A stretch of DNA of 64,000 bases from Hyalangium versicolor (GTDB lineage: Bacteria; Myxococcota; Myxococcia; Myxococcales; Myxococcaceae): assembly GCF_020103695.1 (NCBI RefSeq), contig NZ_JAHXBF010000010.1:124001-188000 (forward strand). The letters run 5' to 3'. Both the position numbers and the translations under genes were made by a program. Positions 1-9,790 of this stretch are shown piece by piece (position 1 is the stretch's first letter; each line of letters opens with the position of its first letter). The notes beneath the pieces were generated by a model, which saw nothing but the letters and a program-made list of their open reading frames with translations, was not told where the DNA came from and made no database searches.

Positions 1-2503
1 TGCTGAGCTCGACCTGGCGCTCCTTCATGGCGCGGTGGTCGCCAATCTGCTTGGCCGCCTTCTCGTCCGCCACCACGTTGATGGCGTCACCCGCGGTGGG
101 CACACCGGACAGGCCGATGACCTCCGCGCAGTAGCCGGGGAGCACTTCCTTCACCTGCTCGCCACGGCTGTTGTTCATGGCGCGAACGCGGCCGTAGTGC
201 GTACCGGTGACGATGGCGTCACCCAGCCGCAGCGTGCCCTCCTGCACCAGGACGGTGGCCACGGGGCCACGGCCGCGGTCCAGCTTGGCCTCGATGATGG
301 CGCCCACCGCCGGACGCTTCGGGTTGGACGTCAGCTCGAGCACCTCCGCCTGGAGGACGACGTTCTCGAGCAGCAGGTCCAGGCCCATCTTCTGCTTGGC
401 GGACACGGGCACCATGATGGTGTCGCCGCCCCACTCCTCGGGGACGAGCTCGTGGTTGGCCAGGTCCTTCTTCACGCGGTCCGGGTTGGCGCCCGGCACG
501 TCCATCTTGTTGATGGCGACGACGATGGGCACCTCGGCGGCCTTGGCGTGCTTGATGGCCTCGATCGTCTGAGGCATCACGCCGTCATCCGCGGCAACCA
601 CCAGGATGACGATGTCCGTCACGTTGGCGCCACGGGCGCGCATGGACGTGAAGGCCTCGTGGCCCGGCGTATCGAGGAACGTGATGTCCCCGCGCGCCGT
701 GGTGACGCTGTACGCGCCGATGTGCTGGGTGATGCCGCCGGCCTCGCCCGAGGCCACGCTGGCGCTGCGGATGGCGTCCAGCAAGCTCGTCTTGCCGTGG
801 TCGACGTGGCCCATGACGGTGACGACAGGCGGGCGAGGACGCTCGTCCTCGGGCTTCGCCTCCACCTCGGGCAGGTAGTCTTCGACTTCGAAGCCCACCC
901 GGTCCACCTTCCAGCCGTAGTCGGTGGCGATGAGCTCGGCGGTGTCCGCGTCGACGAGCTGGTTGGCCGTGGCCATCTTCCCCAGGCCCATCAGCTTCTT
1001 GATGATGTCCGCGGTGCGCACACCCATGCGCTGGCCCAGGTCGGACACGCTGATGCCCTCCTGGAGCTTGATGACCTTCTTCTCCTCGGCCATCTGGGTG
1101 ATCTGCGTCTTGGCGCCCTTCTTCGTGGGCTTCTTCTTCTTGCCACGGATGGGGATGTTGACGCGGCCCCAGACGAAGTCCGAGAGCTCCTGCTTGGAGA
1201 CGGCCGTCTCAGCGGCTCCGCCCCTCTTGCGCGGCGCCTTGTCCTTGTTCTTGGAGACGTCGACCAGCTCGCGGCCGCGCCCGGCGTGATCCGGGACGAC
1301 CTTGAACTCGCGAACCTCGCCGATGGCCTTCTTGCCCGGCGCCATCGGGTACTGCTTCTGCTGGGTGGTGGTCGGCGTGACGCGACGCACCTGGATCAGC
1401 GGGCGCGAGATGACGACGGCCTGAGTCGCCGTGGGGCGAAGCTGGCGTGAGTCCTGCTGCGTCGGAGCGTGAGGCACGCCGCCGACCATGGTGACGTTCT
1501 GCCCCGGCTGGGCCGAGGCCTGAGCCTGAGACCCCGCGGCCGGAGAGGTGGGACGCACAGGCCCCTGCCCCGGGCCACCGGGACGGCCACCGTGTCCACC
1601 CGGACCACCGGGACGGCCACCGTGTCCACCCGGACCACCGGGACGGCCACCGTGCCCACCCGGGCCACCCGGACGGCCACCAGGGCCCATGGGACGGCCA
1701 CCCTGCTGCCCTCCCGGACGACCCGACATGCCCGCGCCCTGCGGGGGACGAGAGATGACAGTGGCCTGGGTGCCGGGCGACCGGACCGTTGGCGGAACCG
1801 GCGTACGGGGCGGATGGGAGGGCAAGGAGGACCTCTCCTGAGTGGGGAAGCGCTGCGGAGGAGTAGACACCGGCTGCGGAGCAGTTGGAGGAGCCGCAGG
1901 AGTCTCGGGCCGTGCGGCAACGGCCGGAGGAGCCGGCGGAGCAGCGGCGATGGGCTGCTCGGGCTGAGCAGCGGCCTTCGGAGCCTCAGCGGTGGCAGAG
2001 GGCTGCTCGGGCTGAGCAGCGGCCCTCGGAGCCTCGGCGGTGGCAGAGGGCTGCTCGGGCTGAGCAGCGGCCCTCGGAGCCTCGGCGGTGGCAGAGGGCT
2101 GCTCGGGCTGAGCAGCGGCCCTCGGAGCCTCAGGAGCCGACTCGGGCTGCTCGGGCTGAGCGGCGGCCCTCGGAGCCTCAGGGACCGACTCGGGCTGCTG
2201 CGAAGCGGCCTCGGGTACCTGCTGCGCCTCCTGCGTCCCATCGGACGACGGGCCCGAGGGCGGCCCGACCTTGCGGCGCACCACGAAGCCCTTGGCCGTC
2301 ACCGGCGGCGCGGCCTGCTTCGGCTTGCGCTTGTCCAGGATCTTCTGGACCGCGGCCGTTGCCTGATCGTCATCGAGCGAAGACGAATGGCTCTTGACGT
2401 CGTAACCGAGAGCCGCGAGCTCGGTGACGACCTCTTTGTTGTCGAGCTCAATGCCGTGGCCCTTGAGCTCTTTCGCGATTTCGTGAACGCGCTTCTTCGA
2501 CAT
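1..2503 (-). CDS. infB: Translation initiation factor IF-2, C-terminus cut by window edge
   Basis: This is the GTPase that places initiator fMet-tRNA on the 30S subunit. About 834 codons are visible; the frame is still open at the left edge, so domain III onward is absent here. The IF2 N-terminal domain directly follows the ATG ([14 protein letters not shown]). Residues ~110-315 are low complexity: a 16-residue Ala/Pro/Gln/Glu repeat, then a 10-residue Gly/Pro/Arg/His repeat. The G domain follows, with the P-loop GHVDHGKTS at residues 565-573. It is the last visible gene of the rimP-nusA-ylxR-infB run, 101 bp after ylxR. The weak Shine-Dalgarno AAGG sits just before the ATG. Identification is secure; only the length is incomplete. 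Confidence 0.97.
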   Translation of the reverse strand, partial: MSKKRVHEIAKELKGHGIELDNKEVVTELAALGYDVKSHSSSLDDDQATAAVQKILDKRKPKQAAPPVTAKGFVVRRKVGPPSGPSSDGTQEAQQVPEAASQQPESVPEAPRAAAQPEQPESAPEAPRAAAQPEQPSATAEAPRAAAQPEQPSATAEAPRAAAQPEQPSATAEAPKAAAQPEQPIAAAPPAPPAVAARPETPAAPPTAPQPVSTPPQRFPTQERSSLPSHPPRTPVPPTVRSPGTQATVISRPPQGAGMSGRPGGQQGGRPMGPGGRPGGPGGHGGRPGGPGGHGGRPGGPGGHGGRPGGPGQGPVRPTSPAAGSQAQASAQPGQNVTMVGGVPHAPTQQDSRQLRPTATQAVVISRPLIQVRRVTPTTTQQKQYPMAPGKKAIGEVREFKVVPDHAGRGRELVDVSKNKDKAPRKRGGAAETAVSKQELSDFVWGRVNIPIRGKKKKPTKKGAKTQITQMAEEKKVIKLQEGISVSDLGQRMGVRTADIIKKLMGLGKMATANQLVDADTAELIATDYGWKVDRVGFEVEDYLPEVEAKPEDERPRPPVVTVMGHVDHGKTSLLDAIRSASVASGEAGGITQHIGAYSVTTARGDITFLDTPGHEAFTSMRARGANVTDIVILVVAADDGVMPQTIEAIKHAKAAEVPIVVAINKMDVPGANPDRVKKDLANHELVPEEWGGDTIMVPVSAKQKMGLDLLLENVVLQAEVLELTSNPKRPAVGAIIEAKLDRGRGPVATVLVQEGTLRLGDAIVTGTHYGRVRAMNNSRGEQVKEVLPGYCAEVIGLSGVPTAGDAINVVADEKAAKQIGDHRAMKERQVELS
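1560..1700 (-). repeat. 30-bp tandem repeat inside infB (10-residue Gly/Pro-rich unit)
   Basis: About three nearly identical 30-bp units, with degenerate flanks, encode [10 protein letters not shown] on the minus strand. They lie in the linker between the IF-2 N-terminal domain and the G domain. The reading frame is kept throughout. Confidence 0.85.
1975..2170 (-). repeat. 48-bp tandem repeat inside infB (16-residue unit)
   Basis: Three close copies of a 48-bp unit and one or two decayed copies encode [16 protein letters not shown] on the minus strand. They extend the disordered N-terminal linker of IF-2. The near-identity of adjacent copies suggests recent slippage or unequal recombination (inference). 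Confidence 0.85.
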
Positions 2504-2604
2504 ACGTTGCTTGGCCTTCTGCTCCGCCTACTTCCGAGGGCGCAGCACCCTAATCCAAAAATGTCCGCGAATGGTCCTTAACACCCACTCCCCCACCCCA
2601 CCGC

Positions 2605-2913
2605 TCAAGGGCCCGAGCCAGACTCCCATGCCTGCTCGAGCTTCGACGGGTCAACCTTGCCCGCCTTGCCACGAAAGGCTCGCCCGAAGGCCTTCCGTTT
2701 GAGCGCCGCCGTCAGACACCCGGCACCGCAGAGGTAGGCGCCTCGTCCGGGCAGCCTCCTCGCTCTGTCCACCACCACCTCACCCCCTGGGTCCAGAGCG
2801 ACCCGCGTCAGCTCCCCCTGTGCCCGTCGGGCACCACAGCCGACACAGCTGCGAACGGGGCCCTCGGGGACAGGGCCCTCCTGCTGCGAACCGGAACGGG
2901 ATTTCGGGCGCAT
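2605..2913 (-). CDS. ylxR: YlxR/RnpM family RNA-binding protein (DUF448)
   Basis: A 102-residue basic protein of the YlxR family, a small RNA-binding fold; Bacillus YlxR (RnpM) is reported to modulate RNase P. The family core is visible as RSCVGCGARR near residue 20, then a hydrophobic strand, LPGRGAYLC, and a basic C-terminal half with KRKAFGRAFRGK. The ATG is preceded by a strong GGAGGGGGG tract. It lies 20 bp after nusA and before infB, the conserved position of this family in many bacteria, so co-transcription with them is very likely. The Cys residues (two in CVGC, later ones near 82 and 86) could bind metal, but this is not established. Confidence 0.93.
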   Translation of the reverse strand: MRPKSRSGSQQEGPVPEGPVRSCVGCGARRAQGELTRVALDPGGEVVVDRARRLPGRGAYLCGAGCLTAALKRKAFGRAFRGKAGKVDPSKLEQAWESGSGP

Positions 2914-2933
2914 CCCCCCTCCGGCTCCCTAGC

Positions 2934-4631
<1,698 letters not shown>

Positions 4632-4691
4632 GGTCTTCTCCAAAGGGGTCCACGGGCCCGCCGCTCGAGGGCGCACCCTGTATGTCGACGA

Positions 4692-5177
4692 CTAGAACTC
4701 GAACTCCAGATTGGCCTTGGCGATGTCCTTGAAGGGGATGCGGAAGTTGCCCGCTCCCTCCACCTCGACCGCAATCTCCTCGCCAGCCACCTCGGTGAGC
4801 GTGCCGGAGAAGTTCTTGCGCGGCGGGTCGCCGATGGGACCGAAGGTCTTCACCTTGATCTTCTGTCCCTTCACCCGCTCATAATGGGCTCGCTTCTTCA
4901 GCGGCCGATTGACCCCGGGGCTGGAGACCTCGAGGTTGTACTCGTGGGGGATGAAGTCCTCCACGTCCAGCGCCGGATCCACCGCGCGAGATACCTGGCT
5001 GCACTCGTCCAGGCCCACCCGGCCTCCCGGCTTGTCGATGAAGAGGCGGAGCACCCAACCTTCCCGCTCGCGGACGAACTCGAGGTCGACGAGCTCGAGA
5101 CTCTCACCCGCAACGATGGGCTCGAGCAGGCTCATCGCCTTCTCCTCCACCGTCTGCTTGAAGTTGCTTTCCGCCAT
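4692..5177 (-). CDS. rimP: Ribosome maturation factor RimP
   Basis: RimP assists late assembly of the 30S subunit. The 161-residue protein shows the N-terminal alpha/beta domain ending in VSSPGVNRPLKKRAHY (the family signature SSPGxxRPL) and a C-terminal SH3-like barrel (residues ~95-161) that ends FKDIAKANLEFEF. The ATG at MAESNFKQ was chosen; the frame is open further upstream but would read through the hairpin and promoter region. It is the first gene of the nusA-ylxR-infB run. A terminator-type stem-loop ends about 20 nt before its start codon, so expression of the whole operon may be attenuated. Confidence 0.95.
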   Translation of the reverse strand: MAESNFKQTVEEKAMSLLEPIVAGESLELVDLEFVREREGWVLRLFIDKPGGRVGLDECSQVSRAVDPALDVEDFIPHEYNLEVSSPGVNRPLKKRAHYERVKGQKIKVKTFGPIGDPPRKNFSGTLTEVAGEEIAVEVEGAGNFRIPFKDIAKANLEFEF

Positions 5178-5197
5178 ACGAACGAAACCTGGACTCC

Positions 5198-5252
5198 AAA
5201 AAAAGAAAAGCGGGCACTGGAGGCCCACTTTTCGAGGAACGACCTTCGAAAA
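5198..5252 (-). promoter_or_regulatory. rimP-operon leader: terminator hairpin with overlapping alternative stem
   Basis: On the minus strand a 10-bp stem (arms 5232-5223 and 5215-5206, one G-U pair, 7-nt loop) is followed by C and seven T residues (5204-5198), the form of an intrinsic terminator. Just upstream, TTTTCGA (5252-5246) can pair perfectly with TCGAAAA (5235-5229). That 7-bp stem uses four bases of the terminator's first arm, so the two folds compete. No gene lies upstream on this strand, so the terminator can only act on the operon's own leader. A possible -35 (TTTACA, 5295-5290) precedes it, but the -10 is poor. Attenuation is inferred. Confidence 0.6.
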
Positions 5253-5388
5253 ATGTCGGGCGGGTCCCCTAGCACACGGCCAGACGGGGTGTAAAGGATG
5301 ACGCACCCGGCCCAGCAGTGAAACAGGGTAGGCAAGGACAATGATTCCCGAGAGTTCCACGCCCCGGGCAACACGTTATAACCCCCCC

Positions 5389-6195
5389 ATGCACCTCATC
5401 GCTGCCGCCCAGATGGTGTCCACCGCGGATAAGGCCCACAACCTGGATGCCGCCACCCGGCTCGTCCGCCAAGCCGCCGGGCTGGGCGCCCGCCTGGTAG
5501 GGCTCCCCGAGAACTTCGCGTGGATGGGCTCCGAGCCCGAGCGCCCCAGCGCCGCCGAGCCCCTGGACGGCCCCACGCTCTCCCGCATGGCCCAGCTGGC
5601 GCGCGAGCTGCGCATCACCCTGCTGGCAGGCTCCATTCTGGAGACCGGCGCGCCAGGCAACCGCCTCTACAACACCAGCGTCCTCTTCGGCCCCCAGGGC
5701 GAGCGCCTGGCCGTCTACCGGAAGATGCACCTGTTCGACGTGGATGTGGGCGACGGTGCGACCTACCAGGAGTCCGCGGCGGTGGCACCCGGCACGGAGG
5801 TGGTGGCCGCCGACACGGAGCTGGGCCGGCTGGGGCTCTCGGTCTGCTACGACCTGCGCTTCCCCGAGCTGTACCGGCGCCTCTCCAAGGATGGAGCCAC
5901 GCTGCTGGCCGTGCCCGCTGCCTTCACCCTCATGACGGGCAAGGACCATTGGGAAGTCCTGCTGCGAGCCCGGGCCATCGAAAACCAGTGCTACCTGTTC
6001 GCCCCGGCCCAAGGTGGTCGCCACTCCGACAAGCGCATCACCTATGGACACGCGATGGTGGTTGATCCATGGGGACTCGTCACCGCGCGGGCCTCGGAAG
6101 GTGAGGGACTGGCCATCGCACCGGTGGATCCGGAGCTGCTGGCCCGGATCCGCCGCAACCTGCCGTGCCTCCAGCACCGTCGCCTGATGGACTAG
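5389..6195 (+). CDS. Nit-family carbon-nitrogen hydrolase (deaminated glutathione/omega-amidase type)
   Basis: A 268-residue member of the nitrilase superfamily, which hydrolyses C-N bonds of amides. All three catalytic signatures are present: Glu in GLPENFAW, Lys in YRKMHLFDV and the nucleophile Cys in SVCYDLRFPELYR. The sequence pattern and length fit the Nit1/NitAB group, whose known substrate is deaminated glutathione, a metabolite-repair role; an omega-amidase cannot be excluded. The ATG beginning MHLIAAAQM was chosen because family members start at this strand; the frame is open 16 codons further up without a conserved sequence. It is divergent from rimP. Confidence 0.88.
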   Translation: MHLIAAAQMVSTADKAHNLDAATRLVRQAAGLGARLVGLPENFAWMGSEPERPSAAEPLDGPTLSRMAQLARELRITLLAGSILETGAPGNRLYNTSVLFGPQGERLAVYRKMHLFDVDVGDGATYQESAAVAPGTEVVAADTELGRLGLSVCYDLRFPELYRRLSKDGATLLAVPAAFTLMTGKDHWEVLLRARAIENQCYLFAPAQGGRHSDKRITYGHAMVVDPWGLVTARASEGEGLAIAPVDPELLARIRRNLPCLQHRRLMD

Positions 6196-6269
6196 CAGGC
6201 CAGCCTGGACAGCCCCCCCGTGCGAGCGGGAAGGCTTCCCAGCTAGACTGCGGCTCCTGGAAACCGCTC

Positions 6270-6737
6270 GTGAACGGACGCTGGTCCTACATGCTCCTCG
6301 CCCTCGCGCTCCCGGCCATGCCCATCGGCTGCTCCGCCGATGAGAAGCCGTCTGCGCCGCCTCCGGCTCCGGCCCGTGCGCCAGAGCCCCGCGCCCAACT
6401 CAAGGAGGTGCGCGGGGACGTAAAGCTCAAGCGCGCCACCGGTGACGAGTGGCTGCCGGCACGCGAGGGGCTGTCGCTCTTCGAGAACGACAAGGTGCGC
6501 ACCGCCGCGGGAGCCAGCGCACGCGTCCTGTTCCCCAATGGCAGCCTGGTGAACCTGGGCGAGGACGCGCTGATCGGCATCGCCGAGACGCACTCGCGGC
6601 CCGGCCAGGAGCGCACGGACCTCACGGTGCTCAAGGGGCAGGTGGACGCGGCCCTGGAGACACCTTCCACCCAGTCCCTGTCCGTCTCCACGCCCGCCGC
6701 GACCGTCCGGGCCGGAAGGGAGATCGTGTTCCGATGA
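6270..6737 (+). CDS. FecR-domain lipoprotein
   Basis: A 155-residue secreted protein. A short basic start (VNGRWSY), a hydrophobic stretch and a Cys in PIGC suggest a lipoprotein signal, although Pro at -3 makes the lipobox imperfect. The mature part has a FecR fold: LKEVRGDVKLKRATG, then LSLFENDKVRTAAGASARV and LFPNGSLVNLGEDA, ending with a ligand-like strand STPAATVRAGREIVFR. The GTG start was preferred because it supplies the positive residue of the signal; an ATG seven codons later is possible. Its stop overlaps the next gene (ATGA), so the two are translationally coupled. FecR-domain proteins often sense or scaffold at the envelope; the role here is unknown. Confidence 0.75.
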   Translation: MNGRWSYMLLALALPAMPIGCSADEKPSAPPPAPARAPEPRAQLKEVRGDVKLKRATGDEWLPAREGLSLFENDKVRTAAGASARVLFPNGSLVNLGEDALIGIAETHSRPGQERTDLTVLKGQVDAALETPSTQSLSVSTPAATVRAGREIVFR

Positions 6738-7627
6738 GAAGTGCCCTCTTCCTCCTTGTCTGGCTGACCACCACTCCCGCCGAGCGCGAGGTGGTGGTGA
6801 AGGAGCGCGAGTCCCTGGCGCAGATCGCCGAGCGCACGCTCGGAGACCCCAAGGGCGCCAGCGAGCTGAAGGCCCTCAATGGGCTGACCTCTGACGCGGT
6901 GCCAGCAGGCACCACGCTGAAACTTCCCGCCGAGGCGGACCGCAGCCGGGCCATGAGCGCGCTGGCGGCGGCTCGCAACGCGGTGGCCCAGGCGGACCGG
7001 AACGCGGCTCGGCGCGAGGAGGCCTCCGCCAAGCTCAAGGAAGCCGAGGCCCACTTCCAGTCCGCCGACTACGTCTCCGCCGCCAAGACCGCGGACAGCG
7101 CCTGGGCCCTGCTCTCTCCGGGCGCGGGACAGCCCTCCAGCTTCAGCGTGAAGGTGGAAGAAGGCGGCGAGACCACCGTGTCCGTGAAGACGGGCCCACC
7201 GGTCCGGGTACGTGCCGAGGACAAGACGCAGCCGGTGAACGCGGGGCAGATGGTGAAGGTGGCCAAGGGCCAGCCCCCTCCGCCCGCCGAGGTGATCCTC
7301 GAATCGCCGCAGCCCCGCACTCCCACCGACGGCTCGCGCTTCAAGTTCGTACCGGTGAAGGGCCAACTGGGGCCGGTGACGCTGACGTGGGGCGCCGTCA
7401 CGGGCGCCAAGGAGTACGAGGTGGAGGTGCTGCCGGCGGAGGGCTCACCGCTGCGCCGTACCCTCAGCGCCACCCAGTGGCAGTTGCCGCTGCTTCCGGC
7501 AGGCCGTTATCGATGGACGGTCCGAGCTCTCAGTGTGAACCAGAAGTCCAACGCATCCGCCGAGCATCTCTTCGAGCTCACCGAGGATCGGGTGAAGCTC
7601 CAGGTAGGCGAGCCCAACTGGAAGTAG
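6734..7627 (+). CDS. Secreted LysM/FecR-like envelope protein
   Basis: A 297-residue protein with a short signal peptide (MRSALFLLVWLTTTPA). Residues ~18-65 form a LysM domain (VVVKERESLAQIAERTLG, then PAGTTLKLP), which binds peptidoglycan-type sugars in other proteins. An Ala-rich helical region follows (residues ~70-125, the form of a coiled coil or TPR). Next is a FecR-like beta segment (TGPPVRVRAEDKTQPVNAGQ) and a C-terminal fibronectin-like stretch (LTWGAVTGAKEYEVEVLP ... AGRYRWTVRALS). The ATG overlaps the stop of the FecR lipoprotein by 4 bp, and an HD-GYP gene starts 18 bp downstream. The order suggests an envelope-sensing module feeding c-di-GMP turnover (inference). Confidence 0.78.
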   Translation: MRSALFLLVWLTTTPAEREVVVKERESLAQIAERTLGDPKGASELKALNGLTSDAVPAGTTLKLPAEADRSRAMSALAAARNAVAQADRNAARREEASAKLKEAEAHFQSADYVSAAKTADSAWALLSPGAGQPSSFSVKVEEGGETTVSVKTGPPVRVRAEDKTQPVNAGQMVKVAKGQPPPPAEVILESPQPRTPTDGSRFKFVPVKGQLGPVTLTWGAVTGAKEYEVEVLPAEGSPLRRTLSATQWQLPLLPAGRYRWTVRALSVNQKSNASAEHLFELTEDRVKLQVGEPNWK

Positions 7628-7645
7628 CACCGAGGGACGAGACAC

Positions 7646-9355
7646 GTGCGCCTCTTCAAAGCCATCCTCCTGCTGATGCTGGTCGCCAGCATCATCCCCA
7701 CGGTGATGGTGGGGTGGCTGTCCGTCTCCCACACCCGTGAGCTGCTCGTCCGAGATGCCCAGGAGCTGGCTCAGGAGCGTGTGAAGCAGCTCCGGCTGAA
7801 GCTGGGAGAGCTCCTGTCCGAGCCCACCCAGCCGGTGCTCGCGCTGGCCAACTCCGGCGTCTTCACGAGCCCAGAGGTGGAGCAGCGGGCCCTTCTGGCC
7901 TCGGTGCTCACCCAGCGCCGCGAAGTGCTGGCCATCACCCTCTTCTCTCCCCAGAAGGAGCGACTGCCAGGGCTGCAGGCCTTCGCCGTCAACGACATCC
8001 CTCCCACCGCCGTGGCCGAGCACGAGGCCCGGGCCCAGGCGCTGCTCGAGGGCCTCACCGAGGTGCACTACTCGGAGGTGGTGCGCCAGGGGCCCCAACA
8101 ACTGCCCGTGCTGACCATCGCGTTCCCCGTGGGAGATCCAGTCAAGGGCTACATCGCCGCGGACATCTCTCTGGCAGCGATCCAGAAGCTGATCCAGGAC
8201 GAGCGGCTGGGTTCCAGCGGCTTCTTCTACGTGGCGGATCGCCATGGCCACCTGGTGGCGGGTGGCTCCACGCTGGGTGGAGAGATGGATGTGTCGCGGC
8301 GCGGCCCCGTGGCGCACCTGCTCCAGCAGCTGAGCCAGGCGCGCGGCGCGGACGACAACGAGCACTTCCACGTGGGCAACTTCGGCACGGGCAAGGAGGC
8401 CGTCGTCGCGGCCTACACGCTCATGCCCCGGCTGGACTGGGCCATCGTCTCCGAGCAGCCCGTGGTGCAGGCCTACCACCAGGTCGAGGCCATGGAGAAG
8501 CGCATTGCCCTGGGCCTGGGTGCTGCAATCCTCGTGGCGTGCGTGCTGGCGGCCACCTTCTCGCGCAACCTCACTCGGCCCCTGCGCAACTTCACCGCCA
8601 AGGCGCTGGAGCTGGCCAACGGCAAGTTCGGCGCCGAGGTGGAGATCCGTCAGAAGAACGAGCTGGGCGAGCTGGCCCAGACGTTCAACTACATGAGCAA
8701 GCAGCTCATGGCCTACGACATGGAGAACCGCCGGCTCTACGAGAGCCTGGAGCAGGGCTACCTGGAGACCATCGTCGCCCTGGCCAACTCCATCGACTCC
8801 AAGGACGCGTACACCCGCGGCCACAGCCAGCGCGTGGGAGACGTGGCGGTGGAGATCGGCCGCGAGATGAAGCTGCCCGAGGCCCAGCTCAAGCAGCTTC
8901 AGTACGGCGGCATCCTCCACGACATCGGGAAGATCGGCATCGTCGAGTCCATCCTCTGCAAGCAGTCACGGCTGACGGACGCGGAGATGGCCATCATGCG
9001 CGAGCACCCCGCCATCGGGGACTCGATCATCGGGCCGGTGAGCTTCCTGTCGGGAGTGCGCTCCTGCGTGCGCAGCCACCACGAGCGCTGGGACGGCACC
9101 GGCTACCCGGACAAGATCAAGGGAGAGGAGATCCCCTTGCTGGCCCGCATCGTCGCCTGTGCCGACACCTTCGACGCGTGCACCTCTACCCGGCCCTACC
9201 AGAAGGCAATGCCCCTGGAGCAGGCCATGCAGATCCTCGACAAGCTCAGCGGCGCCCAGTTGGATCCGGACGTCGTGAAGGCGCTGCGAGGAGTGCTCCA
9301 GAAGAAGGGCCTGCGCCTGGAGGGCCACCGGCAGCCCGTGAAGCTGGCCTCGTGA
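7646..9355 (+). CDS. Membrane HD-GYP phosphodiesterase with periplasmic sensor and HAMP
   Basis: A 569-residue inner-membrane signalling protein: TM1 (residues ~5-26), a ~260-residue periplasmic sensor of dCache type (ADISLAAIQKLIQ, SSGFFYVADRHGHLVAGG), TM2 (~289-308), HAMP (~309-361) and a C-terminal HD-GYP domain. Metal-ligand motifs RGHSQRV, HDIGKIG, HPAIG, HHERWDGTGYP and ACADTFDA are all intact, so it should hydrolyse c-di-GMP and lower its level. The start is GTG 18 bp after the LysM gene, probably the same operon. In myxobacteria c-di-GMP controls motility, matrix production and development; the ligand sensed here is unknown. Confidence 0.92.
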   Translation: MRLFKAILLLMLVASIIPTVMVGWLSVSHTRELLVRDAQELAQERVKQLRLKLGELLSEPTQPVLALANSGVFTSPEVEQRALLASVLTQRREVLAITLFSPQKERLPGLQAFAVNDIPPTAVAEHEARAQALLEGLTEVHYSEVVRQGPQQLPVLTIAFPVGDPVKGYIAADISLAAIQKLIQDERLGSSGFFYVADRHGHLVAGGSTLGGEMDVSRRGPVAHLLQQLSQARGADDNEHFHVGNFGTGKEAVVAAYTLMPRLDWAIVSEQPVVQAYHQVEAMEKRIALGLGAAILVACVLAATFSRNLTRPLRNFTAKALELANGKFGAEVEIRQKNELGELAQTFNYMSKQLMAYDMENRRLYESLEQGYLETIVALANSIDSKDAYTRGHSQRVGDVAVEIGREMKLPEAQLKQLQYGGILHDIGKIGIVESILCKQSRLTDAEMAIMREHPAIGDSIIGPVSFLSGVRSCVRSHHERWDGTGYPDKIKGEEIPLLARIVACADTFDACTSTRPYQKAMPLEQAMQILDKLSGAQLDPDVVKALRGVLQKKGLRLEGHRQPVKLAS

Positions 9356-9432
9356 CGTGACACCTCCTCCCATGTGCCCCGGGTGAATGGTAAGCACCGG
9401 GCAGCGCTGTTCTGCCTTCGGAAGGTGAAACG

Positions 9433-9771
9433 TTGAGCTTCTGGGATCGCATCAAACCCGCCCCCAAGCCCGTCACGGCCACGGATGTCCAAATGGCTCC
9501 GGACGGCTCGCAGCTGACGCTGGCGTGGGACGATGGGACACGCACCCATGCCACCGCGCAGGTGCTGCGCCAGCAGTGTCCCTGCGCTGCCTGCGTGGAC
9601 GAGTGGACGAACCGCCGCACGCTGGACCCGGCCCGCGTGCCGACAGACCTGCGCATCCAAGCCCTCCAGCCCGTGGGCAACTACGCGCTCACACTCACCT
9701 TCAGTGACGGCCACGGCACCGGCATCTATCCTTGGCCCCTCCTGCGCGACATCACCCAGCCCCAGGGCTGA
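9433..9771 (+). CDS. DUF971 (GBBH-like) domain protein
   Basis: A 112-residue protein of the DUF971 family, a small fold related to the N-terminal domain of gamma-butyrobetaine hydroxylase. Family features are the pattern LTLAWDDGTRTHATAQVLRQ, CPCAACVDEWTNRRTLDP and the C-terminal SDGHGTGIYPWPLLRDI. The TTG start is supported by a very good Shine-Dalgarno (GGAAGGTGA, 4 nt spacing). Cys pairs in CPCAAC suggest a metal or Fe-S related role, in keeping with frequent association of this family with Fe-S proteins, but no function is shown. It precedes the PEGA kinase gene by 19 bp and may share its transcript. Confidence 0.85.
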   Translation: MSFWDRIKPAPKPVTATDVQMAPDGSQLTLAWDDGTRTHATAQVLRQQCPCAACVDEWTNRRTLDPARVPTDLRIQALQPVGNYALTLTFSDGHGTGIYPWPLLRDITQPQG

Positions 9772-9790
9772 GGACACCGGGAGAACTGCC

